Source of the DNA: DAIQON01 sp036787835
GTDB taxonomy: Bacteria; Patescibacteriota; Saccharimonadia; Saccharimonadales; UBA4665
Reading direction: 5' to 3'
NCBI GenBank assembly: GCA_036787835.1
Contig: DAIQON010000011.1
Span: 1 to 34,801, forward strand
Length of the DNA: 34,801 bases
Part shown: one piece after another, positions 1-8,584 of the stretch
How positions within the stretch are numbered: the stretch's first letter is position 1
Layout of the letters: the number at the start of each line of letters is the position of its first letter
Program-made: the position numbers and the translations under genes
The notes under the pieces: generated by a model
What the model saw: the letters and a program-made list of their open reading frames with translations, nothing else
Told to the model about the DNA's origin: nothing
Databases searched by the model: none

Positions 1-184
1 TGTCTAGTAGTCTTATCTCGGGGTGTTCTCCTACAATCAACTTTGCAACATGATCTTCTGGGGGGTCACAAATATAGTAAGCACCACCTAAAACACCAGC
101 CTCAAGCGCTTGATCGGTGGCTGAGAGTGAGGGACGGACATTCTCACCCTCCATTTTAAAAGGAGCAATTAGGGCGGTTGGCAT
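1..184 (-). CDS. Partial hypothetical protein (N-terminal 61 residues)
   Basis: An open frame starts at the ATG at 184 on the minus strand and runs off the left edge of the window without a stop. The visible protein begins MPTALIAPFKMEGENVRPSL and contains a GVLGGAYYICDPPEDH stretch. I do not recognise the family. It lies downstream of tRNA-Gln on the same strand, 43 bp after the tRNA 3' end, and may be co-transcribed with it. No signal peptide or membrane segment is visible. The coding call rests on an uninterrupted frame of 184 nt with a plausible start, so it is moderate. Confidence 0.55.
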   Translation of the reverse strand, partial: MPTALIAPFKMEGENVRPSLSATDQALEAGVLGGAYYICDPPEDHVAKLIVGEHPEIRLLD

Positions 185-227
185 TATCTGACTATAAAAT
201 AAATTTTACAATGAGTCCATAAAATAT

Positions 228-302
228 TGGCTAGGGCGGAGGGATTCGAACCCCCGAATGCCAGTACCAAAAACTGGTGCCTTACCACTTGGCGACGCCC
301 TA
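228..302 (-). tRNA. tRNA-Gln (anticodon UUG)
   Basis: Read on the minus strand, a 7-bp acceptor stem (UAGGGCG with CGCCCUA) closes a cloverleaf with discriminator G and an encoded CCA at 230-228. The anticodon stem CCAGU/ACUGG encloses the loop UUUUGGU, giving anticodon UUG (Gln). The T arm has the usual GGUUCGAAUCC. CCA is genome-encoded. Confidence 0.93.
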
Positions 303-373
303 TTATGTTTGCAAATTGAATTCTAACTTAGATTAAGTATATCGACAAGTGAACGTATGACAAAATAAACTTC

Positions 374-402
374 TTGAGGTAAAAAACTAATTAATGTAAT
401 AT
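374..402 (+). promoter_or_regulatory. Sigma70-type promoter for the gene at 413
   Basis: A -35 TTGAGG (374-379) is followed after 17 bp by -10 TAATAT (397-402) with a TG directly before the -10. Transcription would start about 4 nt before the ATG at 413, so the mRNA would have almost no leader. Confidence 0.55.
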
Positions 403-412
403 TTAGCAAGAT

Positions 413-1330
413 ATGTCTAAAAAATATGTACGCCCTGCTGATTTCATATTGCCATTAAATATTAATGGTCTTGAAGGACGCATGATAAACATTGAGGGTG
501 ACTCCAAGTCTAAAAAGAACGAGATTCTGGTTATCTATGACCTTAATTCCAATCTTGAGCGTTGGTGGGGGTTGGTTGTTGGGCTTAGGCGTTACGCTAA
601 CGTAACCATGGCTGATCTACCTGGTTTTGGCGGCATGGGTAGCTTCTACACTATTGGCTCTAAGCCAACTTTAGATAATCTAGCAGACTATATGGCATCA
701 CTTGTAAAGCTTAGATATAAGCGAAAGAGGCTGAATGTTATTGCCATCGGCTTTGGTTTTGTCGTCGCCACTAGGATGCTGCATAGGAATCCTGAGCTTA
801 AAAGCAAGGTTAAAATGATTATCTGTATTAATGGTTATGCCCACAGCGAGGATCTTGATCACGGAGGTAATAAGCTTATATCGACAATTGGTTACAAGCT
901 TGGTTCAACCACGTTAGTCTCATGGGTTATTAAACTTCTGGCAAATAATAGGCTGGTATTAAATATTAAATACGGTGAGAATACAAAAAAAATGACTAAA
1001 CAAAAAGCGATAGATTCAAGCTTCTTGACTAAATTCAAAGTTGATCTAAAACGTGAAACAGACGTACGTTCGATGAACTTAATAAAACTTCAGCTACTGA
1101 GCCTCGATAACTGTAATGCAAGAATCACTAACAAGCTCTGGCATATAACCTATGGTACAAATAAGGAGCTAGATTCTAAATTAATCGAACAGCATCTAAA
1201 AGTTATATTCACCGACTATAACTTTCAAGCTTCAAAAATAACTCGGAAAATTCCTTTTGTAATGAATGATGAAAAATTAGCGATTAAGCTTTTACCAGCG
1301 AAACTTCGAAGAGACCTCAAGAAAACCTAA
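413..1330 (+). CDS. Alpha/beta-hydrolase-like protein without the usual nucleophile
   Basis: The 305-residue protein has the layout of an alpha/beta hydrolase: a strand ending in VIYDLNSNLERWW, a strand and turn TMADLPGFGGMG, and a helix leading to NVIAIGFGFVVATRM near residues 110-120. That last position is where the nucleophile elbow G-x-S-x-G normally lies. Here it reads G-F-G-F-V, so no serine is present at the expected point. The protein may be a non-enzymatic member or act by another route. No signal peptide is seen. The gene is followed 40 bp later by an AI-2E family membrane protein on the same strand. The start ATG sits about 10 bp after a -10 box. The fold assignment is an inference from motif order. 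Confidence 0.7.
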   Translation: MSKKYVRPADFILPLNINGLEGRMINIEGDSKSKKNEILVIYDLNSNLERWWGLVVGLRRYANVTMADLPGFGGMGSFYTIGSKPTLDNLADYMASLVKLRYKRKRLNVIAIGFGFVVATRMLHRNPELKSKVKMIICINGYAHSEDLDHGGNKLISTIGYKLGSTTLVSWVIKLLANNRLVLNIKYGENTKKMTKQKAIDSSFLTKFKVDLKRETDVRSMNLIKLQLLSLDNCNARITNKLWHITYGTNKELDSKLIEQHLKVIFTDYNFQASKITRKIPFVMNDEKLAIKLLPAKLRRDLKKT

Positions 1331-1369
1331 AAATTGCTATTATTTGTCTCTCGAGAGATAATAATCCTT

Positions 1370-2500
1370 ATGAGCGAACACGAACCGAAGAAAGCATCCT
1401 TAACTGAGATAACTATTTCTACCGACACCTTCATTCGTTTAGCGGCGTTAATCATCGGTACTTTACTGCTAATTTGGGTGGTTCGTAAAACTTCTCACGC
1501 GCTTATTCTTATCTTTGTTGCCTTTTTCTTGGCTCTGGCTCTTAACTCGCCGGTTTATGCTATCGCTAGACGTTTGCCTGGTAAACTACGCGGCAATAGA
1601 GCACTTGGAACAGGTATTTCATTCTTGATTGTCGTTATTGTAATCGGTGCCTTCATTACCTATATAACCCCACCACTAGCTAAACAAACAGATAACTTTA
1701 TTTCAGCTGCACCACACCTTATTAAGGAATTTAAAAACCAAAATGGTGCTGCAGGCAACTTAATAAGGCGTTATCACTTGGGCAATGAAGTAACTAGCAT
1801 ATCTAATCAGTTGTCGAAGAGGTTGCATAATGTTGGCGGTACCGCCTTTTCTACCGCTATCAGTGTCGGTAGTAGTATATTTAGCGTAGTTACTATTTTA
1901 GTCTTAACTTTCATGATGTTAGTTGAAGGACCTCGTTGGCTTGCTTTTTCGAAGGAGATTATCCCGTCCAGGAAACATCAGCTAGTGGATAGATTATCTC
2001 ACGATATGTATAAGGTTATTAAAGGCTTTGTAAACGGACAAGTTATCTTGGCGGCGATAGCTGCAACGCTAATAATGCCGGCAGTCCTCTTACTCCACAT
2101 AGGCTATCCAATTGCCCTAATTCTAATTATTTTCATCTGCGGCCTTATACCAATGGTTGGGCATACAATCGGGGCAATTATCGTAACAATAGTTGCCTTG
2201 TTCCACTCAACATCGGCTGGGGTTATAATTTTAGCCTACTACCTTCTTTATCAGCAGTTTGAAAACTATATTATTCAGCCAAGAATTCAAGCCAATACAA
2301 CCAATATGTCTCCTCTTTTAGTACTTGCCTCTGTAATCGTTGGAATTAGCTTCGGTGGACTGCTGGGTGGCCTTATTGCTATTCCGGCTGCTGGCTGTGC
2401 TAGAATCTTGATCCTTGAATATCTAAGGACTAACAATATCATTGACTCTATTGATTTTGAAAAAGCGACTACTAAATCTAGAAAGACCAGCGCCAACTAG
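1370..2500 (+). CDS. AI-2E family transporter-like (PerM/YdiK type) membrane protein
   Basis: The 376-residue protein has an N-terminal hydrophobic pair of helices, a soluble middle section (about residues 85-160) and a C-terminal block of helices with the family-typical stretch FICGLIPMVGHTIGAIIVT and a later QFENYIIQPRIQ. This order matches the AI-2E transporter superfamily (formerly UPF0118), whose members are membrane exporters of varied or unknown substrate. I chose the ATG at 1370 (MSEHEPKK) over an in-frame TTG at 1334 because the added residues are unlike the family. Its 3' end overlaps the end of convergent cysS by 23 bp. Substrate cannot be told from sequence. Confidence 0.85.
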   Translation: MSEHEPKKASLTEITISTDTFIRLAALIIGTLLLIWVVRKTSHALILIFVAFFLALALNSPVYAIARRLPGKLRGNRALGTGISFLIVVIVIGAFITYITPPLAKQTDNFISAAPHLIKEFKNQNGAAGNLIRRYHLGNEVTSISNQLSKRLHNVGGTAFSTAISVGSSIFSVVTILVLTFMMLVEGPRWLAFSKEIIPSRKHQLVDRLSHDMYKVIKGFVNGQVILAAIAATLIMPAVLLLHIGYPIALILIIFICGLIPMVGHTIGAIIVTIVALFHSTSAGVIILAYYLLYQQFENYIIQPRIQANTTNMSPLLVLASVIVGISFGGLLGGLIAIPAAGCARILILEYLRTNNIIDSIDFEKATTKSRKTSAN

Positions 2501-3887
2501 GCCCAGCGGGTGTATCAAGAACCAGGACGTTATGATCGTTCTCTAGCTCTTTGCGGGTGTCGTCTGAGGCTTGCCAATCTTTATTACCCCTCTCAGTTTC
2601 ACGTCTGGCTATCAAATCCGTTACGGCGTCATCAATATCTGATATTTGACTTAACTTGAGACCAAGGAGTTGATCGATATTACCCAATAAGCTAACGAAG
2701 GAATCATAATCAGCTTTACTAAGACCACTTTTGAGTAGACGGTTAGCCAATTCGCTCAAGTAGGCCATTATGGCGGGTGTTTCAAGGTTATTGATGAGTA
2801 AATTCTTAATATCCTGAATAACCGCTGCACTATCTAGCTGATCAGCCGTGGAGTCAATAGTCTGGTATCTTAAAACAGCCATTGCTTTAAGGTCAATTAG
2901 CCGTTGTTTAGCCGCTTCAAGGCTATCCCAGCTGAACTTGGACTGGCTCTGATAGTGCGATTCAAGGATATTCACCCGAAGTACTTCTGGGCTATAGCCT
3001 TTCTGTTCCAAGTCCTCTAGGGTTATGCTATTCCCCAGCGATTTAGATATTTTCTCACCGTTTACAGATATGTGATTGGAGTGCATCCAATAGTTGGCAA
3101 ATCGTTTTCCAGTAGCGGCTTCGCTCTGAGCAATCTCGTTAGTATGATGAACTGGTATATGGTCGATGCCGCCGCAATGAATATCTATGGTCTCGCCAAG
3201 ATATTTAATGCTCATTGCCGAACATTCAATGTGCCAACCGGGGAACCCTTTACCCCACGGGCTCTCCCATTCCATATCTCTATTGCTGCCTTCGGGGCTA
3301 AACTTCCATAAGGCAAAATCAGATAGGTTACGTTTCTCGGGGTTAAATGCAACCCTAGCGCCAGCTTGCTGTTCGTCGAGGTCGAGTTTTGCAAAATCTT
3401 TATAGCCTTCAAATTTTGCCGTGTCATAGTAGACGCCATCACTAATTACGTAGCCAAATCCTTTATCGATCAGTGTCTTGATCATCGCGATCTGCTCGTC
3501 TATATGGTCGGTCGCCTTTACTATAAAGTCCGGGGTTAAGATATTTAGTTTGTGCATTCCGTCTATAAACTCATCGGTATATATTTTGGCAACTTCCCAG
3601 GCAGTCTTGCCTTCTCTCTTAGCGCCTTTTTCGAGTTTATCCTCTCCCTCATCGGCATCTGACGTGAGGTGGCCAACATCAGTAATATTCATGACCCACT
3701 TGGTTTGAAGATCGGCTGCCTTTAGGGCGCGGATTAAGGTATCCATTCGCACGTAGTTATACCAATGGCCAATATGGGTGTGGTCATAGACGGTTGGGCC
3801 GCAGGTATAGATTGTTATAGTCGGTGGAACAAGTGGTGTAACCTCATCAATTTGTCTGGTAAGGGTGTTATACAGCTTCATTTTCAT
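2478..3887 (-). CDS. cysS: Cysteinyl-tRNA synthetase
   Basis: Class I aminoacyl-tRNA synthetase that charges tRNA-Cys in the cytoplasm. The 469-residue protein carries the HIGH-type motif in TVYDHTHIGHWYNYVRMDTL and the KMSKS-type motif as KISKS in GEKISKSLGNS. Zinc and substrate residues are in place: the TCGPTVYD cysteine, the cysteine of GWHIECSAM, and HHTNE in the HCGGIDHIPVHHTNE stretch. Length is typical. The start lies inside the end of the nrnA-like gene (20-bp overlap), suggesting translational coupling. Either the first Met or Met3 of MKMKLYNT could be the start. The 3' end overlaps the convergent AI-2E family gene. Confidence 0.97.
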   Translation of the reverse strand: MKMKLYNTLTRQIDEVTPLVPPTITIYTCGPTVYDHTHIGHWYNYVRMDTLIRALKAADLQTKWVMNITDVGHLTSDADEGEDKLEKGAKREGKTAWEVAKIYTDEFIDGMHKLNILTPDFIVKATDHIDEQIAMIKTLIDKGFGYVISDGVYYDTAKFEGYKDFAKLDLDEQQAGARVAFNPEKRNLSDFALWKFSPEGSNRDMEWESPWGKGFPGWHIECSAMSIKYLGETIDIHCGGIDHIPVHHTNEIAQSEAATGKRFANYWMHSNHISVNGEKISKSLGNSITLEDLEQKGYSPEVLRVNILESHYQSQSKFSWDSLEAAKQRLIDLKAMAVLRYQTIDSTADQLDSAAVIQDIKNLLINNLETPAIMAYLSELANRLLKSGLSKADYDSFVSLLGNIDQLLGLKLSQISDIDDAVTDLIARRETERGNKDWQASDDTRKELENDHNVLVLDTPAGPSWRWSF

Positions 3888-4884
3888 TAGTCTCCAAGTT
3901 TTGTAAACTTTCAGAAGATATTTTTACTAGCTCATTCTTAAGTTCGTCTACACTTATATAATCTGTGGTCTTAAAGCCGCTTGCATATTTATGACCGCCG
4001 CCTCCAAAATGCTCAGCTATCTTATTGGCTATTGGTGATCCATAATTAGCTCTTAGTTTTCCGGTTATTTTACCGTCGGCATAAACTTTTAGAGCAACAG
4101 CAATTTTATTGTTTTCAATAAGTCGCATATCCTCAATCACAAGCATAGAGGGGTTATATAGCGGGCTATATTTTTCAATTTCTTCCCAAGGTATAACAAT
4201 AACTGCAAGCTGGTTATCTAAGAAATTTTCGATTCGCTCTAGGAGTATGCCCTTATATCTAGTTAACTCAGGGCTTTTACGGTATGTTTCGCGCCTCTTA
4301 GCGTCAATTGCGCTCAAGTTGACGCCTGCCTCAACTAAGTCTGCCATAACACGGATAGAACTGGCAGTAGTGGCACTACTCATTAGCCCTAGGCTATCGG
4401 ATAGAATGCTGGTTGCTATTACTTCACTAGCTTCGAGATTTAATTCCCAATTTAGTTCATTAGCAATATTAAAGATTAACTCTCCGGTAGCTACAACTGG
4501 CCGGTTAATTACCAAACTAGCGAAATCGATGCTGTTTTCTACGTCATGATGGTCAAGCACCACGCATGGCTTGGTTTTTAAGGTAGCAAGTTCAACTCCC
4601 TCAAGCTTGTTTAAGAGTGAGATACTTGAAGTGTCAACAATGATGCTCAAATCGTAGCTCGAGGGAAGAACATTAAATACTCTGCTCCATCCGGTTAGAT
4701 ACTTCAGATAATCGGGAATGTTAACAGCACAGTATATATAGGTATCTTTACCTAGCGCACCTAGTATTTGCTCCAGGGCGATAGAACTGCCTAAGCTGTC
4801 ACCGTCAGGGTTATCTGCTTGGATAATTACTATTTTCTGGGAACTATCTATAAGTTCTTTAAATTTTTGAACGTCTTGATCCAT
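3868..4884 (-). CDS. nrnA: DHH/DHHA1 phosphoesterase, NrnA-like (nanoRNase / pAp phosphatase)
   Basis: Members of this family degrade short RNA oligonucleotides, pAp or cyclic-dinucleotide products using two metal ions. The 338-residue protein has the DHH-domain motif DNPDGDSLGS near residue 23, the signature VLDHHD near residue 110, and the DHHA1 nucleic-acid motif GGGGHKYASGF near residue 295. The first metal motif reads QADNPDGD where many relatives have H-x-N-P-D-G-D, so one ligand position differs. It is upstream of and overlaps cysS. A TATAAT box ends 9 bp before the ATG, so it has its own near-leaderless promoter. Which small substrate it prefers cannot be decided here. Confidence 0.9.
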   Translation of the reverse strand: MDQDVQKFKELIDSSQKIVIIQADNPDGDSLGSSIALEQILGALGKDTYIYCAVNIPDYLKYLTGWSRVFNVLPSSYDLSIIVDTSSISLLNKLEGVELATLKTKPCVVLDHHDVENSIDFASLVINRPVVATGELIFNIANELNWELNLEASEVIATSILSDSLGLMSSATTASSIRVMADLVEAGVNLSAIDAKRRETYRKSPELTRYKGILLERIENFLDNQLAVIVIPWEEIEKYSPLYNPSMLVIEDMRLIENNKIAVALKVYADGKITGKLRANYGSPIANKIAEHFGGGGHKYASGFKTTDYISVDELKNELVKISSESLQNLETNENEAV

Positions 4885-4893
4885 TGGTTAGAG

Positions 4894-4899
4894 ATTATA
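4894..4899 (-). promoter_or_regulatory. -10 box of the nrnA-like gene
   Basis: A perfect TATAAT on the minus strand with 9 nt between it and the ATG at 4884. Transcription would start about 3 nt before the start codon. No ribosome-binding site is present between them. Confidence 0.5.
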
Positions 4900-4929
4900 G
4901 ACTAAAGTTAACAACTAAGTCAGCAGCTT

Positions 4930-5535
4930 TTAAAGAAGTTGTCTACCTTCAAGGGCACGACTGAGCGTAATTTGGTCGGCATATTCTAGATCAACACCGA
5001 TTGGTAGTCCTCTGGCCAGTCTAGTAACTCTTACTTTGCGGTCACCGATCTGCTGGCCAATATATAGGGCGGTGCTTTCACCCTCAACACTAGCATTGGT
5101 GGCCAGGATTATTTCCTCTACAGCGTCCTCATCGATTCGTTTAACTAATTCTTTTATTCGTAACTGGTCGGGAGATATGTTGTCTATTGGCGACACCAAA
5201 CCACCAAGTACATGGTAGGTTCCCTTAAACTGATGCGTCTTTTCAAGCGCAATAATATCAAATGGTTCGGCAACTACGGCAACAACCGTTTTGTCCCTGG
5301 ATGGATCAGTATAAAGGTCAGAGTATTTTTGACCAGCTGGAACAAGGGCAAAAGTTTTTTCACAGACACCAATATTTTGATGTAGTTTTTCTAGTGCTGC
5401 AGCCAATTGTTTGGCAGCACTAGGGTCTCTTTTAAGTAGGTTATAGCTATAACGTTCGGCTGAACGTGGTCCAACACCAGGAAGAAGGCCAAAGGCCTCA
5501 ATAAGATCGTCGAGTGCTGGTGGTAAGAAAGACAT
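4930..5535 (-). CDS. recR: Recombination mediator RecR, zinc cysteines lost
   Basis: RecR works with RecO to load RecA on gapped DNA. The 201-residue protein has the N-terminal helix-hairpin-helix (LLPGVGPRSAERYSYNLL), a Toprim domain starting VVAVVAEPFDIIALE, and the C-terminal signature GLPIGVDLEYADQITLSRAL. The zinc finger that normally holds four cysteines between these domains keeps only one (near residue 58, IGVCEKTF); the later positions read AGQKYSDLYTDPSRD. It is 15 bp downstream of ybaB, the usual bacterial neighbour order. Confidence 0.96.
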   Translation of the reverse strand: MSFLPPALDDLIEAFGLLPGVGPRSAERYSYNLLKRDPSAAKQLAAALEKLHQNIGVCEKTFALVPAGQKYSDLYTDPSRDKTVVAVVAEPFDIIALEKTHQFKGTYHVLGGLVSPIDNISPDQLRIKELVKRIDEDAVEEIILATNASVEGESTALYIGQQIGDRKVRVTRLARGLPIGVDLEYADQITLSRALEGRQLL

Positions 5536-5550
5536 GGCTCTTTACTTTGA

Positions 5551-5844
5551 TTATAGGCCTAGGTCACCTAAGGCGCCCATCATTGGCTGCATCTTCTCGG
5601 CGGCAATCTTTTGTGAGCTGCTTACAGCTTCCCTGACAGCATCTTCTAGCCATCTTTCTAACTGTTCAATATCTTCTAGATCTACAAAATCTGGATCAAT
5701 ATGAATTTTTTTAATCTTCTGGTCGCCACTGATCTCGACTTTTACCGCACCATCACCCTTTTCGACCGTTACTATTTGGCGCTCAAGTTCCTTTTGGATC
5801 TTTTTCACCTTCATTAGCATTTTAGCTTGATCAAATCTACTCAT
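5551..5844 (-). CDS. ybaB: YbaB/EbfC family nucleoid-associated protein
   Basis: The 97-residue protein binds DNA as a dimer and is usually encoded between dnaX and recR. It shows the family pattern: an N-terminal helix (QAKMLMKVKKIQKELERQIV), a central strand pair ending VEISGDQKIKKIHIDPDFVD, and a C-terminal helix with REAVSSSQKIAAEKM. A ribosome-binding site AGAGGAG lies 8 nt before the ATG. recR follows after 15 bp. Here dnaB and a membrane glycosyltransferase gene separate it from dnaX. Confidence 0.93.
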   Translation of the reverse strand: MSRFDQAKMLMKVKKIQKELERQIVTVEKGDGAVKVEISGDQKIKKIHIDPDFVDLEDIEQLERWLEDAVREAVSSSQKIAAEKMQPMMGALGDLGL

Positions 5845-5902
5845 AGAAATTACTCCTCTAGGTCCCCTACGTTTTTGGTAATAGTACTACTATTGTAACA
5901 AG

Positions 5903-7102
5903 CTATAGCCTGACATCAAATACTGACTGGCTAGTAGGGTTGTGTGGCCAAGCAACATAGTAGGCTCTGAGATTGTAGACGCAGCTAAGGGTTACGGCTA
6001 GAATAATTAGCCCATAACCAATACCTCTGGCGATCGGATTCCTTGGAAATACTTGCAGCCATTGTTGCAGTAAGTAAGCTAAGCCAGCCGCTATGAACAG
6101 GAAGACTATTGGTATTAAAATACTTAGGTCAACTGCTCCACCAAGGCTAATTAAGACAGTGCCAATAGCAAAACTAATGAACAGTAATTTAGCGCGGCTG
6201 GCTTTAAGGTGAGTAATATAGAAATAGATACCAATTGCTGCGCAAACTAGAGCAAATACATCCAAAATTGAGGCTTTGCCCATCCAAAGTGCTGGGTTTT
6301 CTGGGCCTCGAATAAAAATATGAACAAATACTCCGAAGAAGTCTTTAATCATGGTAAGGGCTGGATTAAGCTTATTGGGTATTCCTAGCCAGTAGGTAAA
6401 GTTATCTGGTGAGCGGGTAAAGTTCAGCAGTAGTAGTGGCAAGGCGACAATTGCGCTAGCTACATAGATCGGGATGGCTACCAGTGTGTTTTGTTGTTGG
6501 AAGCCATACTGAATTTCTTTACGCTGTCGCCAAATGTCATAACCAATAAGCCAGACCATGCCCGGTACAAATAGTAGGATGCTCCACAAAAAATTAATAG
6601 CCACATACCAATACTTATTTTTCGGGTGCCTGTGTAGGGCTGCTGTAGTAAGTAGAAATGCGGTCATTGCAAATAAATACTCGACGTTATAGCTGGCAAG
6701 TCGGCTGACGTGAAGTGTCCAGGCCGAGGTTGCAAACATTGCGGTTGTCATGGTCGCCGTTCTAACTCCGTACCAAACGTAGCATAGAGCATAAAAACAG
6801 ATGACCGTTGCAATACCAAAAATCACATTGGGTAGTCTAAGTAGTGACGGGCTCAGCGGGCTTAGGAATTTCATTTCTACGCTACGGAGTACATTAATTG
6901 GTAGGTTCATCGGATATTTATAAATTCCGTGCCAGCCGAGCGGCAACTTCATGACATTGGCTTCGGCGCTGGTTACCCCGCCCATTATGTTGCCTAGTCT
7001 AAAAAACATTAACCATAGAACGACTGCTAAAAAAAGGATCACCAGAGCAATAAGTCGATAGTTTATTTTCCTCTTAGGAGTATCCACCGGTTTTTTATTC
7101 AT
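5903..7102 (-). CDS. GT39-like polytopic membrane glycosyltransferase
   Basis: The 399-residue protein starts with a basic cytoplasmic tail (MNKKPVDTPKRKIN), then a first membrane helix, then an extracellular loop with TSAEANVM, the area where this fold holds catalytic acids. SLLRLPNVIFGIATVICFYAL is the typical second-helix stretch of dolichyl-phosphate-mannose/ArnT-type glycosyltransferases, and about ten helices follow. Such enzymes move a sugar from a lipid-linked donor to protein or lipid outside the membrane. Donor and acceptor are unknown. A TATAAT ends 9 nt before the ATG. It sits between dnaB and ybaB with no evident functional link. Confidence 0.75.
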   Translation of the reverse strand: MNKKPVDTPKRKINYRLIALVILFLAVVLWLMFFRLGNIMGGVTSAEANVMKLPLGWHGIYKYPMNLPINVLRSVEMKFLSPLSPSLLRLPNVIFGIATVICFYALCYVWYGVRTATMTTAMFATSAWTLHVSRLASYNVEYLFAMTAFLLTTAALHRHPKNKYWYVAINFLWSILLFVPGMVWLIGYDIWRQRKEIQYGFQQQNTLVAIPIYVASAIVALPLLLLNFTRSPDNFTYWLGIPNKLNPALTMIKDFFGVFVHIFIRGPENPALWMGKASILDVFALVCAAIGIYFYITHLKASRAKLLFISFAIGTVLISLGGAVDLSILIPIVFLFIAAGLAYLLQQWLQVFPRNPIARGIGYGLIILAVTLSCVYNLRAYYVAWPHNPTSQSVFDVRL

Positions 7103-7111
7103 TTAGTATCT

Positions 7112-7117
7112 ATTATA
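7112..7117 (-). promoter_or_regulatory. -10 box of the GT39-like gene
   Basis: TATAAT on the minus strand with 9 nt to the ATG at 7102. No Shine-Dalgarno sequence fits in that gap, so translation of a very short leader is implied. Confidence 0.45.
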
Positions 7118-7136
7118 TTCTAATTCTTTTAAATAA

Positions 7137-8516
7137 TTAGTCTTTGAATGGCTGAGCATGTTTAGTATCGACTGACCTAAAGCGCTGTTTCTCGTTATCG
7201 AAGTATAGTTCGATCCCGCCAATCGGTCCGTTACGGTGCTTTTTAATAAATATGTCAGTTAGACGCTTTCGATCTGTCTCCGGGTTGTAATAGTCTTCTC
7301 GATAAATAAAGGCAACAACGTCGGCGTCCTGCTCTATAGATCCGCTCTCTCTGAGGTCGGCCAGCTGTGGAATTTGCGGACTTCGGCTCTCAACTGAACG
7401 GCTTAGCTGACTCAAGGCTAGTAGTGGTACATTGAGTTCGCGGGCTATCCCTTTAAGGCCTCTGGATATTTCGCTTATTTCTTGTACCCTGTTTCCTTCA
7501 TTGCCAAAACGACTATTGCCACTCATAAGCTGTAAGTAGTCGACGATGATTAAGCCCAAGGGGTATTTATGGGCTTCGCGCCTAGCCTTGGTTCGCAGAT
7601 CACTGACAGTAATTCCTGGTGTATCGTCGATGTAGATTGGGGCTTCGCTCAAACTGCCCATAGCTTGGCCGATTTTTTCAAAGTCGCTATCTGTTAGGTT
7701 GCCTGTTCGTAGTGCCCAAGCGTCAACGCCCGATTCCATCGACAATAGTCGGTCAACAAGCTGCTCTTTACTCATTTCCAGGCTAAAAATTAGAACTGGC
7801 TGATTAGACTTAGTAGCTATATTATGAGCGAAGTTTAAGGCTAGGGCGGTTTTACCCATCGATGGTCTGGCGGCTAAGATTACAAGGTCAGATCTTTGGA
7901 AGCCAGCCAGTGTATTATCTAAATCCTTAAAACCAGTAGGAATGCCACGGATTTTATCCTTATCTTTGTGTAGGTCATCTAGTCGATCAAAACTTTCGGC
8001 TAGAATTGCTTCCAGACTAACGATGTTTTGTTTAATGTGTTGCTGCGAGACGTTGAATAGTTTTGACTCAGCTTCCTCTATAAGCTCTCTAAGCTGTTTA
8101 CTCTCATCTTGGCCAAGTTCTGTTATTTCCTTGGATGTAGCGATTAGACGTCGTCTGAGAGCCTTTTGGCTGACAATTTCGGCGTATTGTTCAACATGTG
8201 CAGCCGTTGGCACAAAATTAGTTAAATCTGTCAGTAGCCCTGGGCCGCCAATAAGTTCGAGGTGGCCATTACTGTTTAGCTTATCGCTAAGTGTAAGAAC
8301 ATCGATTGCGCTTCTTTCTTCATATAGTTGGAGGATCGCTTCATATATATATTGATGCTTTTTATCGAAGAAGTCCTCGGCGTTAACACTATCGGCAATC
8401 TTAACTACTGCCTCACTATCAATAAGGATGGCACCCAGCAAACTAGCCTCAGCCTCAAGGTTCTGTGGAGGCAAGGTTTTAGACGTCGAATTAAAAGTTG
8501 GATTAGCCTGTCCCAT
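7137..8516 (-). CDS. dnaB: Replicative DNA helicase DnaB
   Basis: Hexameric 5'-3' helicase of the replication fork. The 459-residue protein begins with the N-terminal domain (PQNLEAEASLLGAILIDSEA) and carries the RecA-like domain from about residue 180, with Walker A ARPSMGKTALALN, Walker B GLIIVDYLQLMSG and the C-terminal DVVAFIYREDYYNPET stretch. Length is normal for the family and no intein is present. A TATAAT lies 11 nt before the ATG, so it may be transcribed from its own start as well as with dnaX, which lies 68 bp upstream on the same strand. Confidence 0.97.
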   Translation of the reverse strand: MGQANPTFNSTSKTLPPQNLEAEASLLGAILIDSEAVVKIADSVNAEDFFDKKHQYIYEAILQLYEERSAIDVLTLSDKLNSNGHLELIGGPGLLTDLTNFVPTAAHVEQYAEIVSQKALRRRLIATSKEITELGQDESKQLRELIEEAESKLFNVSQQHIKQNIVSLEAILAESFDRLDDLHKDKDKIRGIPTGFKDLDNTLAGFQRSDLVILAARPSMGKTALALNFAHNIATKSNQPVLIFSLEMSKEQLVDRLLSMESGVDAWALRTGNLTDSDFEKIGQAMGSLSEAPIYIDDTPGITVSDLRTKARREAHKYPLGLIIVDYLQLMSGNSRFGNEGNRVQEISEISRGLKGIARELNVPLLALSQLSRSVESRSPQIPQLADLRESGSIEQDADVVAFIYREDYYNPETDRKRLTDIFIKKHRNGPIGGIELYFDNEKQRFRSVDTKHAQPFKD

Positions 8517-8527
8517 AAAGTCTATTT

Positions 8528-8533
8528 ATTATA
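8528..8533 (-). promoter_or_regulatory. -10 box of dnaB
   Basis: TATAAT on the minus strand, 11 nt before the dnaB ATG at 8516, in the AT-rich dnaX-dnaB gap. The expected leader is about 5 nt. Confidence 0.45.
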
Positions 8534-8584
8534 ATAGCTTTTTGACTAGAGCAGTAGTCTTTAATTTAATTGCCCTGTTGATAA

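Noticed and set aside
4109..4549. Plus-strand open frame of 146 codons inside the nrnA-like gene
   Set aside because: It is antisense to conserved DHH motifs, lacks a promoter or ribosome-binding site, and has a composition typical of a shadow frame.
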